Below, piece after piece: positions 1 to 10,549 of a stretch of DNA of 64,000 nucleotides (the stretch's first letter is position 1; each line of letters starts with the position of its first letter). The DNA is from Prorocentrum cordatum. Taxonomy: Eukaryota > Sar > Dinophyceae > Prorocentrales > Prorocentraceae. The notes under the pieces were generated by a model, which made no database searches, was not told the origin of the DNA, and saw only the letters and a list, made by a program, of their open reading frames with translations. The DNA lies in contig CAUYUJ010022506.1 in the NCBI GenBank assembly GCA_963575745.1, forward strand, positions 52,501 to 116,500, given 5' to 3'. The translations under genes were made by a program, and so were the position numbers.

Positions 1-115
1 GACGAGGAGGAGGAGGAGGAGGAGGAGGAGGAGGAGGAGGAGGAGGAGGAGGTGGAGGAGGAGGAGGAGGAGGGAGGGAGGGAGGGAGGGAGGAGGAGAA
101 GGAGGAGGAGGAGGG
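1..115. repeat. GAG/CTC trinucleotide microsatellite
   Basis: Nearly pure GAG repeat grading into GGGA tetramers. Protein frames through it are only poly-Glu, poly-Arg or poly-Ser and have no coding support. Confidence 0.95.
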
Positions 116-578
116 GGAGAAGGAGGACGGGTCGCCTAAGCCCTTCGGAGAAACCCTCCACCCCTCCGCGAGCAGGAGCCAAGGAGGCCAGGAAAAAGCA
201 AGGACAATGAGAAGGAGGCAAGGGTAGACACGGAGCCCCAGGACCCGTCAGGGCAAATCAGGCTCGTCCTCACCCGCCTGGCCGCCGCTGCCTGCTGTCC
301 CCGCGTCCTCCCCAAGGCGGGCCCGTGTTTTCTTCGCCCCTCCCTCTCCAACGTCGTGCCCTCCCTCGCGGCGTGGGCCCTCGGAAGCCTCCATCTCTTC
401 CCAGGGGGCCAGCTCCGCAGCCCGAGCGCTTCTGCAGCGCTTCCGCGCCCAGCACAGCCAACCCGTATCACCAGGGTGCGCGGGAAGGATGCGAGGGCCT
501 CGGAGGCCCACGCGGACGTTTCTCGAACGAGGCCGGCCGGCGAAAGTCGCTGAGGATGGGCCGAAGCGGCAAGGATCC
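116..578. other. Unassigned GC-rich spacer
   Basis: About 460 bases of GC-rich, non-repetitive sequence between two CTC/GAG microsatellites. Open frames exist in several phases because of high GC, but none shows a recognisable domain. Confidence 0.5.
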
Positions 579-720
579 CTCCTCCTCCTCCTCCTCCTCC
601 TCCTCCTCCTCCTCGTCCTCCTCCTCCTCCTCCTCCTCCTCCTCCTCCTCCTCCTCCTCCTCCTCCTCCTCCTCCTCCTCCTCACCTCCTCCTCCTCCTC
701 CTCCTCCTCCTCCTCCTCCC
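579..720. repeat. TCC trinucleotide microsatellite
   Basis: About 140 bases of almost uninterrupted TCC/CTC with one CGTC interruption and one CA interruption. Confidence 0.95.
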
Positions 721-1128
721 AAGGAGGGGCTGAGGATGGGTACCCCCGGAAGGTTGCCCATCGGGCGGGCGGCAGAAGCCCCCCCAAGGCCGAGAGCGCA
801 CCCAGAAGCGCCTGCCGCTCTGTTCCTTCACCGCACGGCGCGCGGAGGTGTCTCTGGGCGCGCGCGGCAGGCCGTGTGGCCACGGCGGTGCGTCCAGAGA
901 TGCCCTCGCGAGGACCGCAGGGTCCTCGGGGCCGCGGAAGCGCGGGCGCCCCCCCATCCCGTCTGCGGCCCCGCGGCTCAGTTAAAAAGGTAGCTGGAGA
1001 AGAGCACCGACAGGATGCAGATGGTGAGCAGGCCTGGGGCTGTCACTGACCCCCTCCCGCCCTCCCGCCTCCCTCCCACCTCCCTCCCCCCGCCTGGACG
1101 GTTTCCCCGGGGCCGTAGGCGACCCAAG
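721..1128. other. Unassigned GC-rich spacer
   Basis: GC-rich spacer between microsatellites. It resembles the 116-578 spacer in style (both carry the phrase AGGAGGGGCTGAGGATGGG or a near match around the CTC tract), suggesting microsatellite-bearing duplicates. No gene recognised. Confidence 0.45.
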
Positions 1129-1336
1129 GAGGAGGAGGAGGAGGAGGAGGGAAGGAAGGAAGGAAGGAAGGAAGGAAGGAAGGAAGGAAGGAAGGAAGGA
1201 AGGAGGAGCAGGAGGAGGAGCAGGGAATGGAGGAGGGAATGGAGGAAGAGGAGGAGGAGGAGGAGGAGGAGGAGGAGGAGGCGGAGGAGGAGGAGGAGGA
1301 GGAGGAGGAGGAGGCGGAGGAGGCGGAGGAGGACGG
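1129..1336. repeat. GAG / GGAA compound microsatellite
   Basis: GAG repeat, then about 17 GGAA tetramers (about 1150-1205), then GGAGGA with scattered GCG. The flank from about 1336 (GACGGGT..CCGAAGCCC..GGAGAAACCCTCCACC) repeats the flank at about 126-160, so the microsatellite and its flank exist twice. Confidence 0.9.
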
Positions 1337-2504
1337 GTGGCCGAAGCCCTATGGAGAAACCCTCCACCGCCCTCCCGCCGCCCTCCCGCCTCCCACCCCC
1401 CCTCCTTCCCCCCGCCCTCCCCGAGCAGGTGCGGAGCAGGCCTGGGGCGGGGATAGGCCCGTCCACGGTTCCACGGCGGCAGCACAGCCGAGAGGCGACC
1501 GAGCGGACGGCGAGACGCGAACCGACCGAAGCCGACGTTGGAGACCTGGACATGGGCACCAACACCAGCACAGGGGGTTGCCTCCACAGGGGGAGCAGGA
1601 TCCTGGATTACGGCGCTGGTGGTGATAGTTCCGCCGCCCTGGAAGCCAGAACAGTGCCACCATCACCGAGGTGGGGATCTTCTTCCCTCGGTGGAGGCAC
1701 ACTGCCGATCCTGGTGCTGGTGTCAACCTCTAGGCCTGCGACGATGGGCCGCAGGCAGCCCAGAGCGACGCAGCGGACCAGCAGAAGACACAACGACCGA
1801 CCGAACGCGAGCGACTGCGACGCAGCCGCACCCCAGGAGGCCCAGGGCATGCAAGCAAACTTGACGAACCTTGGAATTCGAAAACTCAAGTACACTTTGC
1901 GAAATGCTTAAGAAATCATGGGTTAAGAAACTCAGAGTCTCAGAATTTGAATAAAAACCCAGAATTTCTATGGAAAGCTTCGGATTTACATTGACACATT
2001 AAGAATAATCGAGACTCTGGCCGAAAACTTAAGTTTTCTTAAGCATCGCCTGAGGTGTACCGAAGCGCACTAGAGGAAACCGGTGCGACTGGGGCATCAG
2101 GACGGGACTGAAGGCTGGAGGACAGGGAACGGGAGGGACGTATAGAGAGGATGGCGCTGGAACGATCAGCTCATGTCACCAAATCATCGCCCATCGGCAC
2201 CTGCAGCCGAAAGTCCATCAAACGCCCGCGGGCTGGTCACCCCGAGCGCGCGGAAAGGGAAGCAGCTTCGTCGCGGAGAGGCGTGATTCCACCAATTCTC
2301 AAGGGACGATGGACCAGCCTCAAAGCGGAAGGGCGAGGCCCTCGCCAGCTCCCCTGCTGGCTTTCGGACGGGCCTCAGGTGGCCCTTCGGGAAGATTCCA
2401 ACATCCCCTGAACGCTTTCGGCGAGGCGCAACCGCTTGGAAAACATCCTGGACCCCGGCTTGCTCGGTTAATTCTCTTGCACGGAGTGTCTAGAGTTCCG
2501 ACCA
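1337..2504. other. Unassigned sequence
   Basis: Roughly 1.2 kb, GC-rich up to about 1860, then a more AT-rich stretch (1870-2050), then GC-rich again. No domain, RNA gene or clear repeat was recognised. Confidence 0.45.
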
Positions 2505-3623
2505 AGTCATTTCGGCGTCATCGCACCGCCCTCACCCGAGCGTTGCCAAGCCGCGTTGGCCGCCCCGCCCCGCCCCCCTCCGCCATCCCCTCCCCAGCAG
2601 CCCCGCGCACCGCCCCCTCCGCCGCGACCACTTTATTTCGGCGGCGGCGCACCGTCACCCCCCCCTTCCACCCTCCCCGCGCCCGCCCCCCCAGCAGCCT
2701 AACGCACCGCCCCCTTCCGCCGCGACCAGTTTATTTCGGCGTCGTCGCACCGCCCCCCCCTCCCGTCCTTCGCACCGCCTTCCCCCTTCGACCACTGTAT
2801 TTAGGCGTCGTCGCACCGCCCTCACCACCCCCCCGTCGCACCGCCCTCATACACCACCCGCCCCCCTCCCCCCCAGTAGCCCAGCGCACCGCCCCCTCCG
2901 CCGCGACCACTTAATCTAGGCGTCGTCGCACCGCCCCAACCCCCCGCTCGCCCCGCTCCCCCCATCCCCGCACCCCCCTCCCCAGCAGCCCAGCGCACCG
3001 TTCCCTTCGCCGCGACAACTATATTTCGGCCCCGTCGCACAGCCCCCACCCCATCGCACCGCCTTTGCCCCCCCCGTCCCTTCCTCCCCAGCAGCCCCGC
3101 GCACCGCCCCCTCCGCAGCCCCGCGCACCGCCCCCTCCGCCGCGACCACTCTATTTCGGCGTCGTCGACCCCCTCTCACCCTCTCCCCCCCGTCGCACCG
3201 CCCTCCCCCCCCGCCCCACTTTCCCCGGCAGCCCAACGCACCGCCCCCTCCGCCGCGACCACTTTAACTCCACTTCCCCCGGCACCCCAGCGCACCGCCC
3301 CCTCCGCCGCGACCACTTGATTTCGGCGTCGCCGCACCGCCCTTACCGCCCCCGCCTCCCAGCGCACCGCCCTCCTGCCGCGATCACTTTATATTTGCGT
3401 CGTCGCGCCCCCCCCTCCCCACCTTCCCCAGCAGCCCAGCGCGCCGCCCCCTCCGCCGCGACAACTTTATTTCGTCGTCGTCGCACCGTCCCCCCCCCCG
3501 TCGCACCGCCCTCACCCCCTCCCCGCATCCGCCCTCCCCAGCAGCCCAGCGCACCGCCCCCTCCGCCACGATCACAATAGTTCGGCATCGTCGCACCGCC
3601 CTCACCCCCACATTTCGCACCGC

Positions 3624-3694
<71 letters not shown>

Positions 3695-3707
3695 CGCACA
3701 CACGCAC

Positions 3708-3762
<55 letters not shown>

Positions 3763-3847
3763 CACGCACAGACGCACGCACGCACGCACGCACGCATGCA
3801 CACGCACACGCACACGCACACGCACACACACACGCACACGCACACGC

Positions 3848-3878
<31 letters not shown>

Positions 3879-4855
3879 AACAAACACACAAACACACAAA
3901 CACACATGCACACGCACACGCACACGCACACGCACACGCACACACAATCAGCAGCCCAGCGCACCGCCCCCACCGCCGCGACCACTTTATTTCGGCGGCG
4001 GCGCACCGCCACCCCCCCGCTCTCCGCGCAGCACCGCCCTCCCCCCCCGCCTGCCCCTCACCAACAGCCCAGCGCGCCGCCCCCTCCGCCGCGAACTCTT
4101 TATCCCGGCCCCGTCGCATCGTCATCGCCCCCCCACCCGCCCCCAGCGCACTGCCCTCTCCAACGCGACCACTTCGTCACAGCGCCTTCACGCCGCCCCC
4201 CCTCCCCCACCTTCCCCAGCAGCCCAGCGCCCAGCCCCCTCCGCCACGGCAACCTTATTTCGGCGCCGTCGGCCCGCCCTCACCCCCCCCGCCGCGCCGC
4301 CCCGCCCCCGCGCGCCCCCCGCCCGCCCGCCCCCCCCCCCCCCCAGCAGACCAGCGCCCTTCGGCGTCGCGCCGCCCCCCCCCCCCGCCCCGACACATGG
4401 ATTTCGGCGTCGCCGCACTGCGCCCCCCCCCGTCGCCCGCCCTCGCGCACCCCCCCCGCCCCCCCCAAGCCAGCCCCGGCGCCCCCCCTTTGAGGCAGCC
4501 CAGCGCACCGCTCACCCCGCGCGACAACTTTTTTCCGGCGTCGCACCACCGCCCCCCCCCGCCCCTTCCGTCGCCCCGCCCCCCCCCCCGCCCCAGCGGC
4601 CCAGCGCGCCGCCCCCTCCGCCGCGACTAACTTGCGTCGGCGCCGTCCGCACTGCCACCACAACCACCCCATCACACCGCCCTCGCGCCCCCCCCGCCCC
4701 CCCCCCCCCCAGCCAAGCGCACCGCCCCCCCCTCCCCGTCGCACCGCCCCCCAACCCCCGCCCCCCTCCCCAGCAGCCCAGCGCATCGCCCCATCCGCCG
4801 CCGCGACCACTTGATTCCGGCGTCGCCGCACTGCCCCCACCCCCCCTCGCACGCT
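2505..4855. repeat. C-rich degenerate minisatellite, ~65-bp unit
   Basis: The same phrases recur dozens of times: CAGCCCAGCGCACCGCCC, CTCCGCCGCGACCACTT, TATTTCGGCGTCGTCGCACC. Long C runs separate them. Unit length drifts around 60-75 bases. Long proline/arginine frames on both strands come from the skewed composition and are not genes. A CA microsatellite sits inside at 3628-3946. Confidence 0.9.
3628..3946. repeat. CA/GCAC dinucleotide microsatellite
   Basis: About 320 bases of CACA with regular CG and CA variants (ACGCACGC, ACACGCAC, AAACACAC). It is embedded in the C-rich minisatellite, which resumes in phase afterwards with AGCAGCCCAGCGCACC. Confidence 0.95.
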
Positions 4856-4857
4856 AT

Positions 4858-4968
4858 TGGTCTCTTCACCGGCCAAGTGGGACCCTTCACCGGCCAGATG
4901 GGACCCTTCACCGGCTGATCCGTTCACCGGCTGATTGGGTGTTTCACCGGCTACGTCTTTCAATTGAA
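4858..4968 (+). repeat. Left arm of inverted repeat, 21-bp 'TTCACCGGCCAGATGGGACCC' family
   Basis: Short tandem copies of a unit starting TTCACCGGC and ending GGGACCC, with derivatives TTCACCGGCTGAT. The reverse complement of the same units is at 6226-6323, where the C-rich minisatellite resumes. The pair brackets a 1.26-kb interior that is unlike the flanks. Confidence 0.8.
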
Positions 4969-5459
4969 AGTTGATTGTAGTGTTCGCGTATACGCCACGA
5001 AGAACGAGTGTGGAGTGCTAAGGGTTGCCACAACCGCTCCTGCAATTACTTGTTTTTTGTTGTTTTTTGGAGGCCGGTGAAGAGGCCAATTCTGGTCGTG
5101 TACCAACGTGGCATGCATGGTGGGAGGAGGAGGAGGAGGAGGAGGAGGAGGAAGAGGATGCGTAGGAGCAGGAAAGAGTAGGAAGAACAGGGAGGCGAGG
5201 TCGGTGGAATTCCCCTAGGTAAGGTATCATGCCAAAGGGTACCATGTCGTGTCCAGAGGCTGGGGACACCCGTAACATGTGACGCATTCATCCACATAGT
5301 GTTGGCGGAGGACATGAAAACGATGGTGATTGTGGTGGCGGTGGTGACGACGACGATAGCGATGAAGAGGAGAAGGGAAAGGAGGAAGGGGATCATTAGC
5401 ATAACAAGATGGTCAGGAGCAGGAGAAGCTTCGAGGCGGGCGAAGTGCGATCGGCATGG
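4969..5459. other. Interior of the 4.86-6.32 kb inverted-repeat segment, left part
   Basis: Lower-GC, mostly unique sequence with a short GGA microsatellite (5124-5156). No gene recognised. Confidence 0.5.
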
Positions 5460-6095
5460 CGATGACGATGTTGATGATAGCGTATGATGGCGATGACCAT
5501 GACGACGATGATGATGCTGATGACGATGCGGGTGACGATGACCATGATGATGCCGATGACGACAACGATGATGATGATGATGATTGTTCTGGTGGTGACG
5601 ATGATTACGATGGTGATGATGACGACGACGATGATCATGATGCGTATGGCGACGATGGCGATTACGATGATGAGGATGACGATGACGATGAGGATGAAGA
5701 TGATGATGTTAATGATGACGACGATGATGATGCCGATGATGATGATGATGGTGCTGACGATGATGCTGATGCGGATCTTGATGATGATGACGACGATGCT
5801 GCTGATGGTGCTGACGATGATGATGATGCGATGATGCGGATCATGATGATGATGACGACGACGATGATGATTGTGATGATGACGATGATGACGACGATGA
5901 TGTTGATTATGATGTTGATGTTGATAATGTCGATGATGATGTTGATGCTGATGATGACGATCATGACGAAAATGATGATGATGATGATGATGAGGAGGAG
6001 GAGGAGGAGGATGATGATGGTGATGGTGATGGTGATGGTGATGGTGGTGATGATGATGAGGATGGTGATGATGACGATGATGATGACGATGGACT
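5460..6095. repeat. GAT/GAC trinucleotide repeat
   Basis: About 630 bases of GATGAC/GATGAT with sparse variants. All six frames stay open for long stretches as poly-Asp, poly-Met or poly-Ser, so frame length is no evidence of coding. It is followed by two near-identical 30-bp phrases containing CGCTAGTAATCCATAAGTT. Confidence 0.95.
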
Positions 6096-6225
6096 CGCTA
6101 GTAATCCATAAGTTTCGGTAGGATTCGCTAGTAATCCATAGGTTCTGGTAGGACTCCTTGCCGGCGTGCACAGAGTTCTGCGTCCAACAAGCATGTGCGT
6201 ACCGGCGAGGCGAGGTTAGACAGTG

Positions 6226-6323
6226 AAGCCGGGCAGCCGACCAGCCGGTCAGCCGGTCAGCCGGTCGGCCGGTGAAGGGTCCCATCTGGCCGGTGAAGGG
6301 TCCCATCCGGCCGGTGAAAAAAA
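6226..6323 (-). repeat. Right arm of inverted repeat (partner of 4858-4968)
   Basis: Reads GGCCGGTGAAGGGTCCCATC in tandem, the reverse complement of the left-arm units, preceded by AGCCGGTC tetramer-like copies. It abuts the C-rich minisatellite. Confidence 0.8.
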
Positions 6324-8280
6324 TGTTCCCCCCCTCGCACCGCCCCCACGCGCACCCCGCCCCCCAGCAGCCCAGCACTCTTCGGCGCCGCACCGATTTA
6401 TTTCAACGTCGTCGCGCCGCCCCCACCCCGTCTCGCACCGGCACCCCCCCCGAAGCAGCCGAGTGCTCTTCGGCGTCGCACAGCCCCCTCCGCCCCCACG
6501 ACTTCACCCCCTTGCACAGGGCGCCCAGAGCTCCGACCATTTTACCCCGCGTCGCGTCGCACCCCCCCCCCGCACCCGCCACCCCCCCTGGCATTCCCTG
6601 GCGGCCCGGCGGAACCCCCGCCCAGTGCCGCCTCCACCCCGGCCGCTCCATTCCGCGTCGCGTCGCCCCCCCCCCCCCCGCTGCACCAGCGTTCCCCAGC
6701 GGCGCAGCGGAACCTCCGCCCAGTGCCCCCGCCGCCCCGACCCCTTGATTCCGCGTTGCCTCGCGCCCCCCTCCACAACGGCACCCCGCGGCCCAGTGGA
6801 ACACCCGCCCAGCGCCCCCTCCGCCCCGACCGCCCCGTCCCGCATCGCGTCGCACCCCCCCCCGCCCCCGCCCCCCCCCTTCCTCGGCGTTCCGCGGCGG
6901 CCCAGCGAAACCCCCGCCCAGTGCCCACCCCGCCCCGACAAGCGTTCCCCAGCGGCCCAGCGGGCACAGACCCCCGCCCAGCGCCCCCCCCGCCCGACCA
7001 TCTTTTCCCGCGTCGCATCGCAACACACACCACCCCTGCCCCCCCCAGGGCCCCCAGGCCTCAGCACCCCCCTCCGCCCCGACCACTTGACGCCGCGTCG
7101 CGTCGCGCCCCCCCCGCGCCCCCCCCTGCGCCCCGGCGGAGACCCCGCCCAGCACCCCCTCCGCCCCGACCACTTCATTCCGCGTCGCGTCGCACCCGCC
7201 GCCCCCGCTCCCCACGTCCCCCCCCCCAAACGTTCCCCCGCGGCCCAACGCCCCCTCCGGCCAGACCACTTTATCTCGCGCCGCGCCGCACCCCCCCCGC
7301 GCCAGCGCTCGCCCGCGCCAATCGAACTTCCGCCCAGTGCGCCCTCCGCCCCGACCACTTCATTCCGCGTCGCGCGCACCGCACCCCCCTGCCCCCGCCG
7401 CCGACCCCCCCCCCCGTGTGTTTCCCAGCGACAAAGAAACCTCCTCCTACACCCAAGCGTTCCCATCGCGCCCAATGGAACCCCCGCCCATGGCCCCCAC
7501 CGCCCCGACCACATCATCCCGCGTCGCGTCGCACCCCCCTCCGCACCGCCACCCCCTCCCGCCTTTCCCAAGCGGCCCAGCACCCCCTTCCGCCGCCCCG
7601 ACCACTTTCCCCCCCACGTTACGTCGCCCCCCCCTCCCCAGCATTCCCCCCGCGCCCCGTGGAACACCCGTCCAGCGCTCCTCCGCCTCGACTACACTAT
7701 TCCGCGTCGCGTCGCACCCCCGCTCCCCTCCCCCGCCACCACACCCCTGCGGGCGCCCCCCAGGCCCATGGCCCCCTCCGCCCGACCGCTTCATTTCGCG
7801 TCGCGTCGCGTCCTCCCTCCCCCCCTCCCCCCCCCTCAGCGTTCGCCCGCGCCCACAGGAACCCCCGCCCAGTGCCCCACTCCCCGCCCCGACCATTTAT
7901 TCCGCTCCGCGTCGCCCCCCCCCCTCCCCCCCTGCCCCACCACCCCCTCCCCGCCCCTACCACTTCACCCAGCGTCGCATCGCGACCCCCCCCCACCCCC
8001 CCGCGCCACCCCCTCGCGCCGCGTCGCGTCGCCCCCCCCTTGCCCCACCTCTGGCTCTGCCCCCAGCGGCGCCCTTGTCGTTCGCCACCCTTGTGGCCCG
8101 TCCGCCCCGACCACTTGCGCCCCAATGGCCATCCTCCGTGCCCCCCCTCCCCGTCTTATTGGCCGAATGCCTCCTCCGTCCGCCCCGACCACTTTACTTC
8201 GCGCCCCCCCCCCCTTGCCCCCAGCTGCCCCCAGCGGCCCCCTTGTCTTCGCCATCCCTCTGCCCCAAGAAGCCGCCCAA
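6324..8280. repeat. C-rich minisatellite, second array
   Basis: Degenerate units built from CCCAGTGCCCCCTCCGCC, CCGACCACTTCATTCC, GCGTCGCGTCGCACCCCC and GCGTTCCCCAGCGGCCC. It is related to but distinct from the 2.5-4.85 kb array: here the box is GCGTCGCGTCGC instead of GGCGTCGTCGC. A 788-residue frame on the plus strand is a composition artefact rich in Pro, Arg and Ala. Confidence 0.85.
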
Positions 8281-8880
8281 GAACTTCACTCACGAGCGAG
8301 GCCCCCGCTCAGGACATCCCCACGATCTGCCCCCTCGGGGTGCTCAAGTGCTTCGCCTGCTTCAAAATTCCAATGGCCCGCTAGGATTAATAACATGATC
8401 TGCGGGCCCCAGGGGGGGCTTCCGCCTGAGGCTTCCGCCCGAGACTTCCCCGCAATTCACCCACAGACGAGGATCCCGCTTAAGATCTCCTCACGAATTG
8501 CCCGCTTGCGGTGCTCAAGTGCCACGCCTGCTGCAATAGGCCAACGAGCCGCTCGGAGGTTACGAACCTGTTCTGCGGGCCCTGTATGAAGGACGCTCTC
8601 GTCTTGGACTTCCTCGAAATTCACTCACAGACGAGGCCCCCGCTCGGGACATCCTCACGATGTGCCTCACGCGGGGTGCTCGAGCGTCATGCCTGCTCCA
8701 GAAGGAGAGGGCTCCCGCCTGAGACTTCTTCACAACGCACTCACAGACGAGGCCCCCGCTCAGCAATCCTCACAATATGCTCCCTTTGGGGTGCTCAAGT
8801 GCTTTGCCGCCTGCAGTCGGCCAATGACCCACTGGTATTACGAACGTGGTATGCGGGCACCCAGAGGCAGAACATGATCG
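8281..8880. repeat. Degenerate tandem repeat, ~130-170 bp unit
   Basis: Four diverged copies (about 8285, 8455, 8620, 8735) share ACTCACAGACGAGGCCCCCG, CGGGACATCCTCACGATNTG and GGTGCTCAAGTGCNTNGCCTGC. No credible coding. Confidence 0.7.
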
Positions 8881-9315
8881 ACCCACGAACCCGGAAAGCG
8901 ATGTGAAAATATGAAGCATGGAAACGTTTCAAAGCTCCCCAAGTGGGCGATGGGCAGCGGCAATGCTGAAGATATCGATGGTGACGATACTGTGCCAGGG
9001 GATGCGTTGCGCTGCGCTGCGCTGTGCCGCGCCGCACAGGGGGCGCGCCAAGGGACGCGCAAGGGAGCGCGCCGCGGGACATGCCACGGGGACGCGCCGC
9101 AAAACGTCCGAAGGAGGGCGCGCCAGGGGACGCGACGGGGGAGGCAACGCGTGGCGTGCCAGGGGGACGCGCCACGGAACGTGCCAGGGGACGTGCCAGG
9201 GCACGCGCCTGGGGACGCGCCGCGCGACGTGCCAGAGGGACGCGCCACGGAACGTGACAGGGAACGTGCCAGGCGACGCGCCAGCGGGCGCGCCAACTCC
9301 CGCGCCCGGGAGGCC
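8868..9315. repeat. Dispersed 'GATCGACCCACGAACCC' family copy with 12/24-bp GACGCGCC array
   Basis: Begins like the copies at 16.8, 18.5 and 22.9 kb (GATCGACCCACGAACCCGG, then ACGTTTCAAAG, then GGGCAANTGCAATGCTGAA), but here truncated and more diverged. From about 9035 it becomes an array of GGGACGCGCCACGGAACGTG-like units. Confidence 0.75.
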
Positions 9316-9640
9316 CCCGGAGGCCCGCACGACACCACGCGAAGACTCCCGCCCGGGAACCGAACCCCCGGGAGGCCCGACACCACGCGAAAACTCCTGC
9401 CCCGGGACGCCTCTGAAGCCCCCCTCCGCCCAAAATTCCCACCCTGGGGAGGCCCCCCGAAACCCGACACTACACGAAAACTCCCGCCTCAGAGGGGAGG
9501 CCCCAGAGGCTCGACACCGCGCGAAAATTGTCCCGAGGCCTTACACCACGCGAAAATTCCAAACTAAAATTCGCAGTATCCCGGCAAAGCATCCTAACAG
9601 CGATGTGTAGGGGCGTGCTAAGATCTCCGGTAACTGGTTA
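9316..9640. repeat. Degenerate 'GGAGGCCCGACACCACGCGAAAACTCC' units
   Basis: Five imperfect copies of a roughly 55-bp unit sharing CCGACACCACGCGAAAACTC. Related phrases flank the microsatellites at 12.95-13.05 kb and 13.44-13.48 kb. Confidence 0.65.
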
Positions 9641-9654
9641 ACAATTCTCTAGTT

Positions 9655-10330
9655 CGCGCGCGCGGGGCGGCCCCTGGGGGTCCCCGGACGAAAAGTACCC
9701 CGACCAGGTCCCGGCCGGGTCCCCCCGAGCGCCCCATGAGCGCACCAACAGGGCTCCGAAAACGTCCCCGAGGACCCAAACAAAACCAAGAGGCCCCCAA
9801 GAGGCCCCCAAGATGGTACACGAGGGGTCCGACATGCCACAAGATCGCTCCAAGACGCCCAAGATGGCCCCCAGACGCCCCAAGAGGCCTCCAAGAGCAC
9901 TCCCAAGAGGGCCCCCGGAGGCAAAATTCATTGTTTTCCTTAGGTTTTTGAGAGATTTTTGGAGCTTCCACCTTTTCGGTTCCCGACGCCCCAAGACGGC
10001 CCCAGAGGCCCCCAAGATCGCCCCAAGAGGGCCCAAGAGGCCCCCAAGAGGGCCCCAAGATGGCCCAAGAGGGCTCGAAGACGGCCCAAGAAGCCTCCAA
10101 GACGGCCCAAGAGGGCCCCAAGAACGCCCCAAGAGAGGGAACACGAAACAACATTTCCAGCCCTCGGCCCCAAGAAGCCCCTCCGAGGCCCCAAGAGGCC
10201 CCTAAGAGGCCCCAAGAGGCCCCGACGAGGCCCTCAGGAGGCCCCCAAGAGTCCCCCAAGCGGCCCCAGGAGGCCCCCCAAATGCCCCCCCGAGCGCCCC
10301 AGGAACCCCCAAAGCGCCGCATTGACACCA
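9655..10330. repeat. CCCCAAGAGGCC dodecamer-like array
   Basis: Dense imperfect repeats of CCCAAGAGGCCCC, CCAAGATGGCC and CCAAGACGGCC. The same low-complexity class appears at 21.72-21.86, 26.0-26.25, 31.4-31.5, 40.36-40.98, 41.15-41.34, 45.66-46.27 and 52.5-52.73 kb. Gly/Trp/Leu/Ala-rich frames through it are not genes. Confidence 0.85.
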
Positions 10331-10549
10331 GGCCCTCGGGCAAACGGCAGACATGAGACTGTATGGGCCGGCGGAATGAGCGAAGCGATTAAATAAGCAG
10401 TATCCCGGCAAAGCATCCTAACAGCGATGTGTAGGAGCATATCTGGAAGCATTCCCCTTAAGATTCAGATGAGAATCCAGTTGTAGAATTCTGCTGTTCT
10501 CGCAGTCGTAGTCGCATTCGCGAAGACAGTCGCAGTGGCAACGGCAGTC
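10331..10549. other. Unassigned spacer
   Basis: Contains CAGTATCCCGGCAAAGCATCCTAACAGCGATGTGTAGG at 10399-10435, a near-identical repeat of 9574-9610, so the 9.65-10.4 kb array is bracketed by a direct repeat of about 37 bases. Confidence 0.6.

Noticed and set aside
5456-6121. Asp-rich or Met-rich proteins from the GAT repeat
   Set aside because: All frames of a GAT/GAC triplet repeat stay open; no start context or flanking domain.
6223-8589. 788-codon plus-strand open frame
   Set aside because: Lies in a C-rich minisatellite; several frames on both strands are open, composition is Pro/Arg/Ala/Ser from repeated units, no domain.
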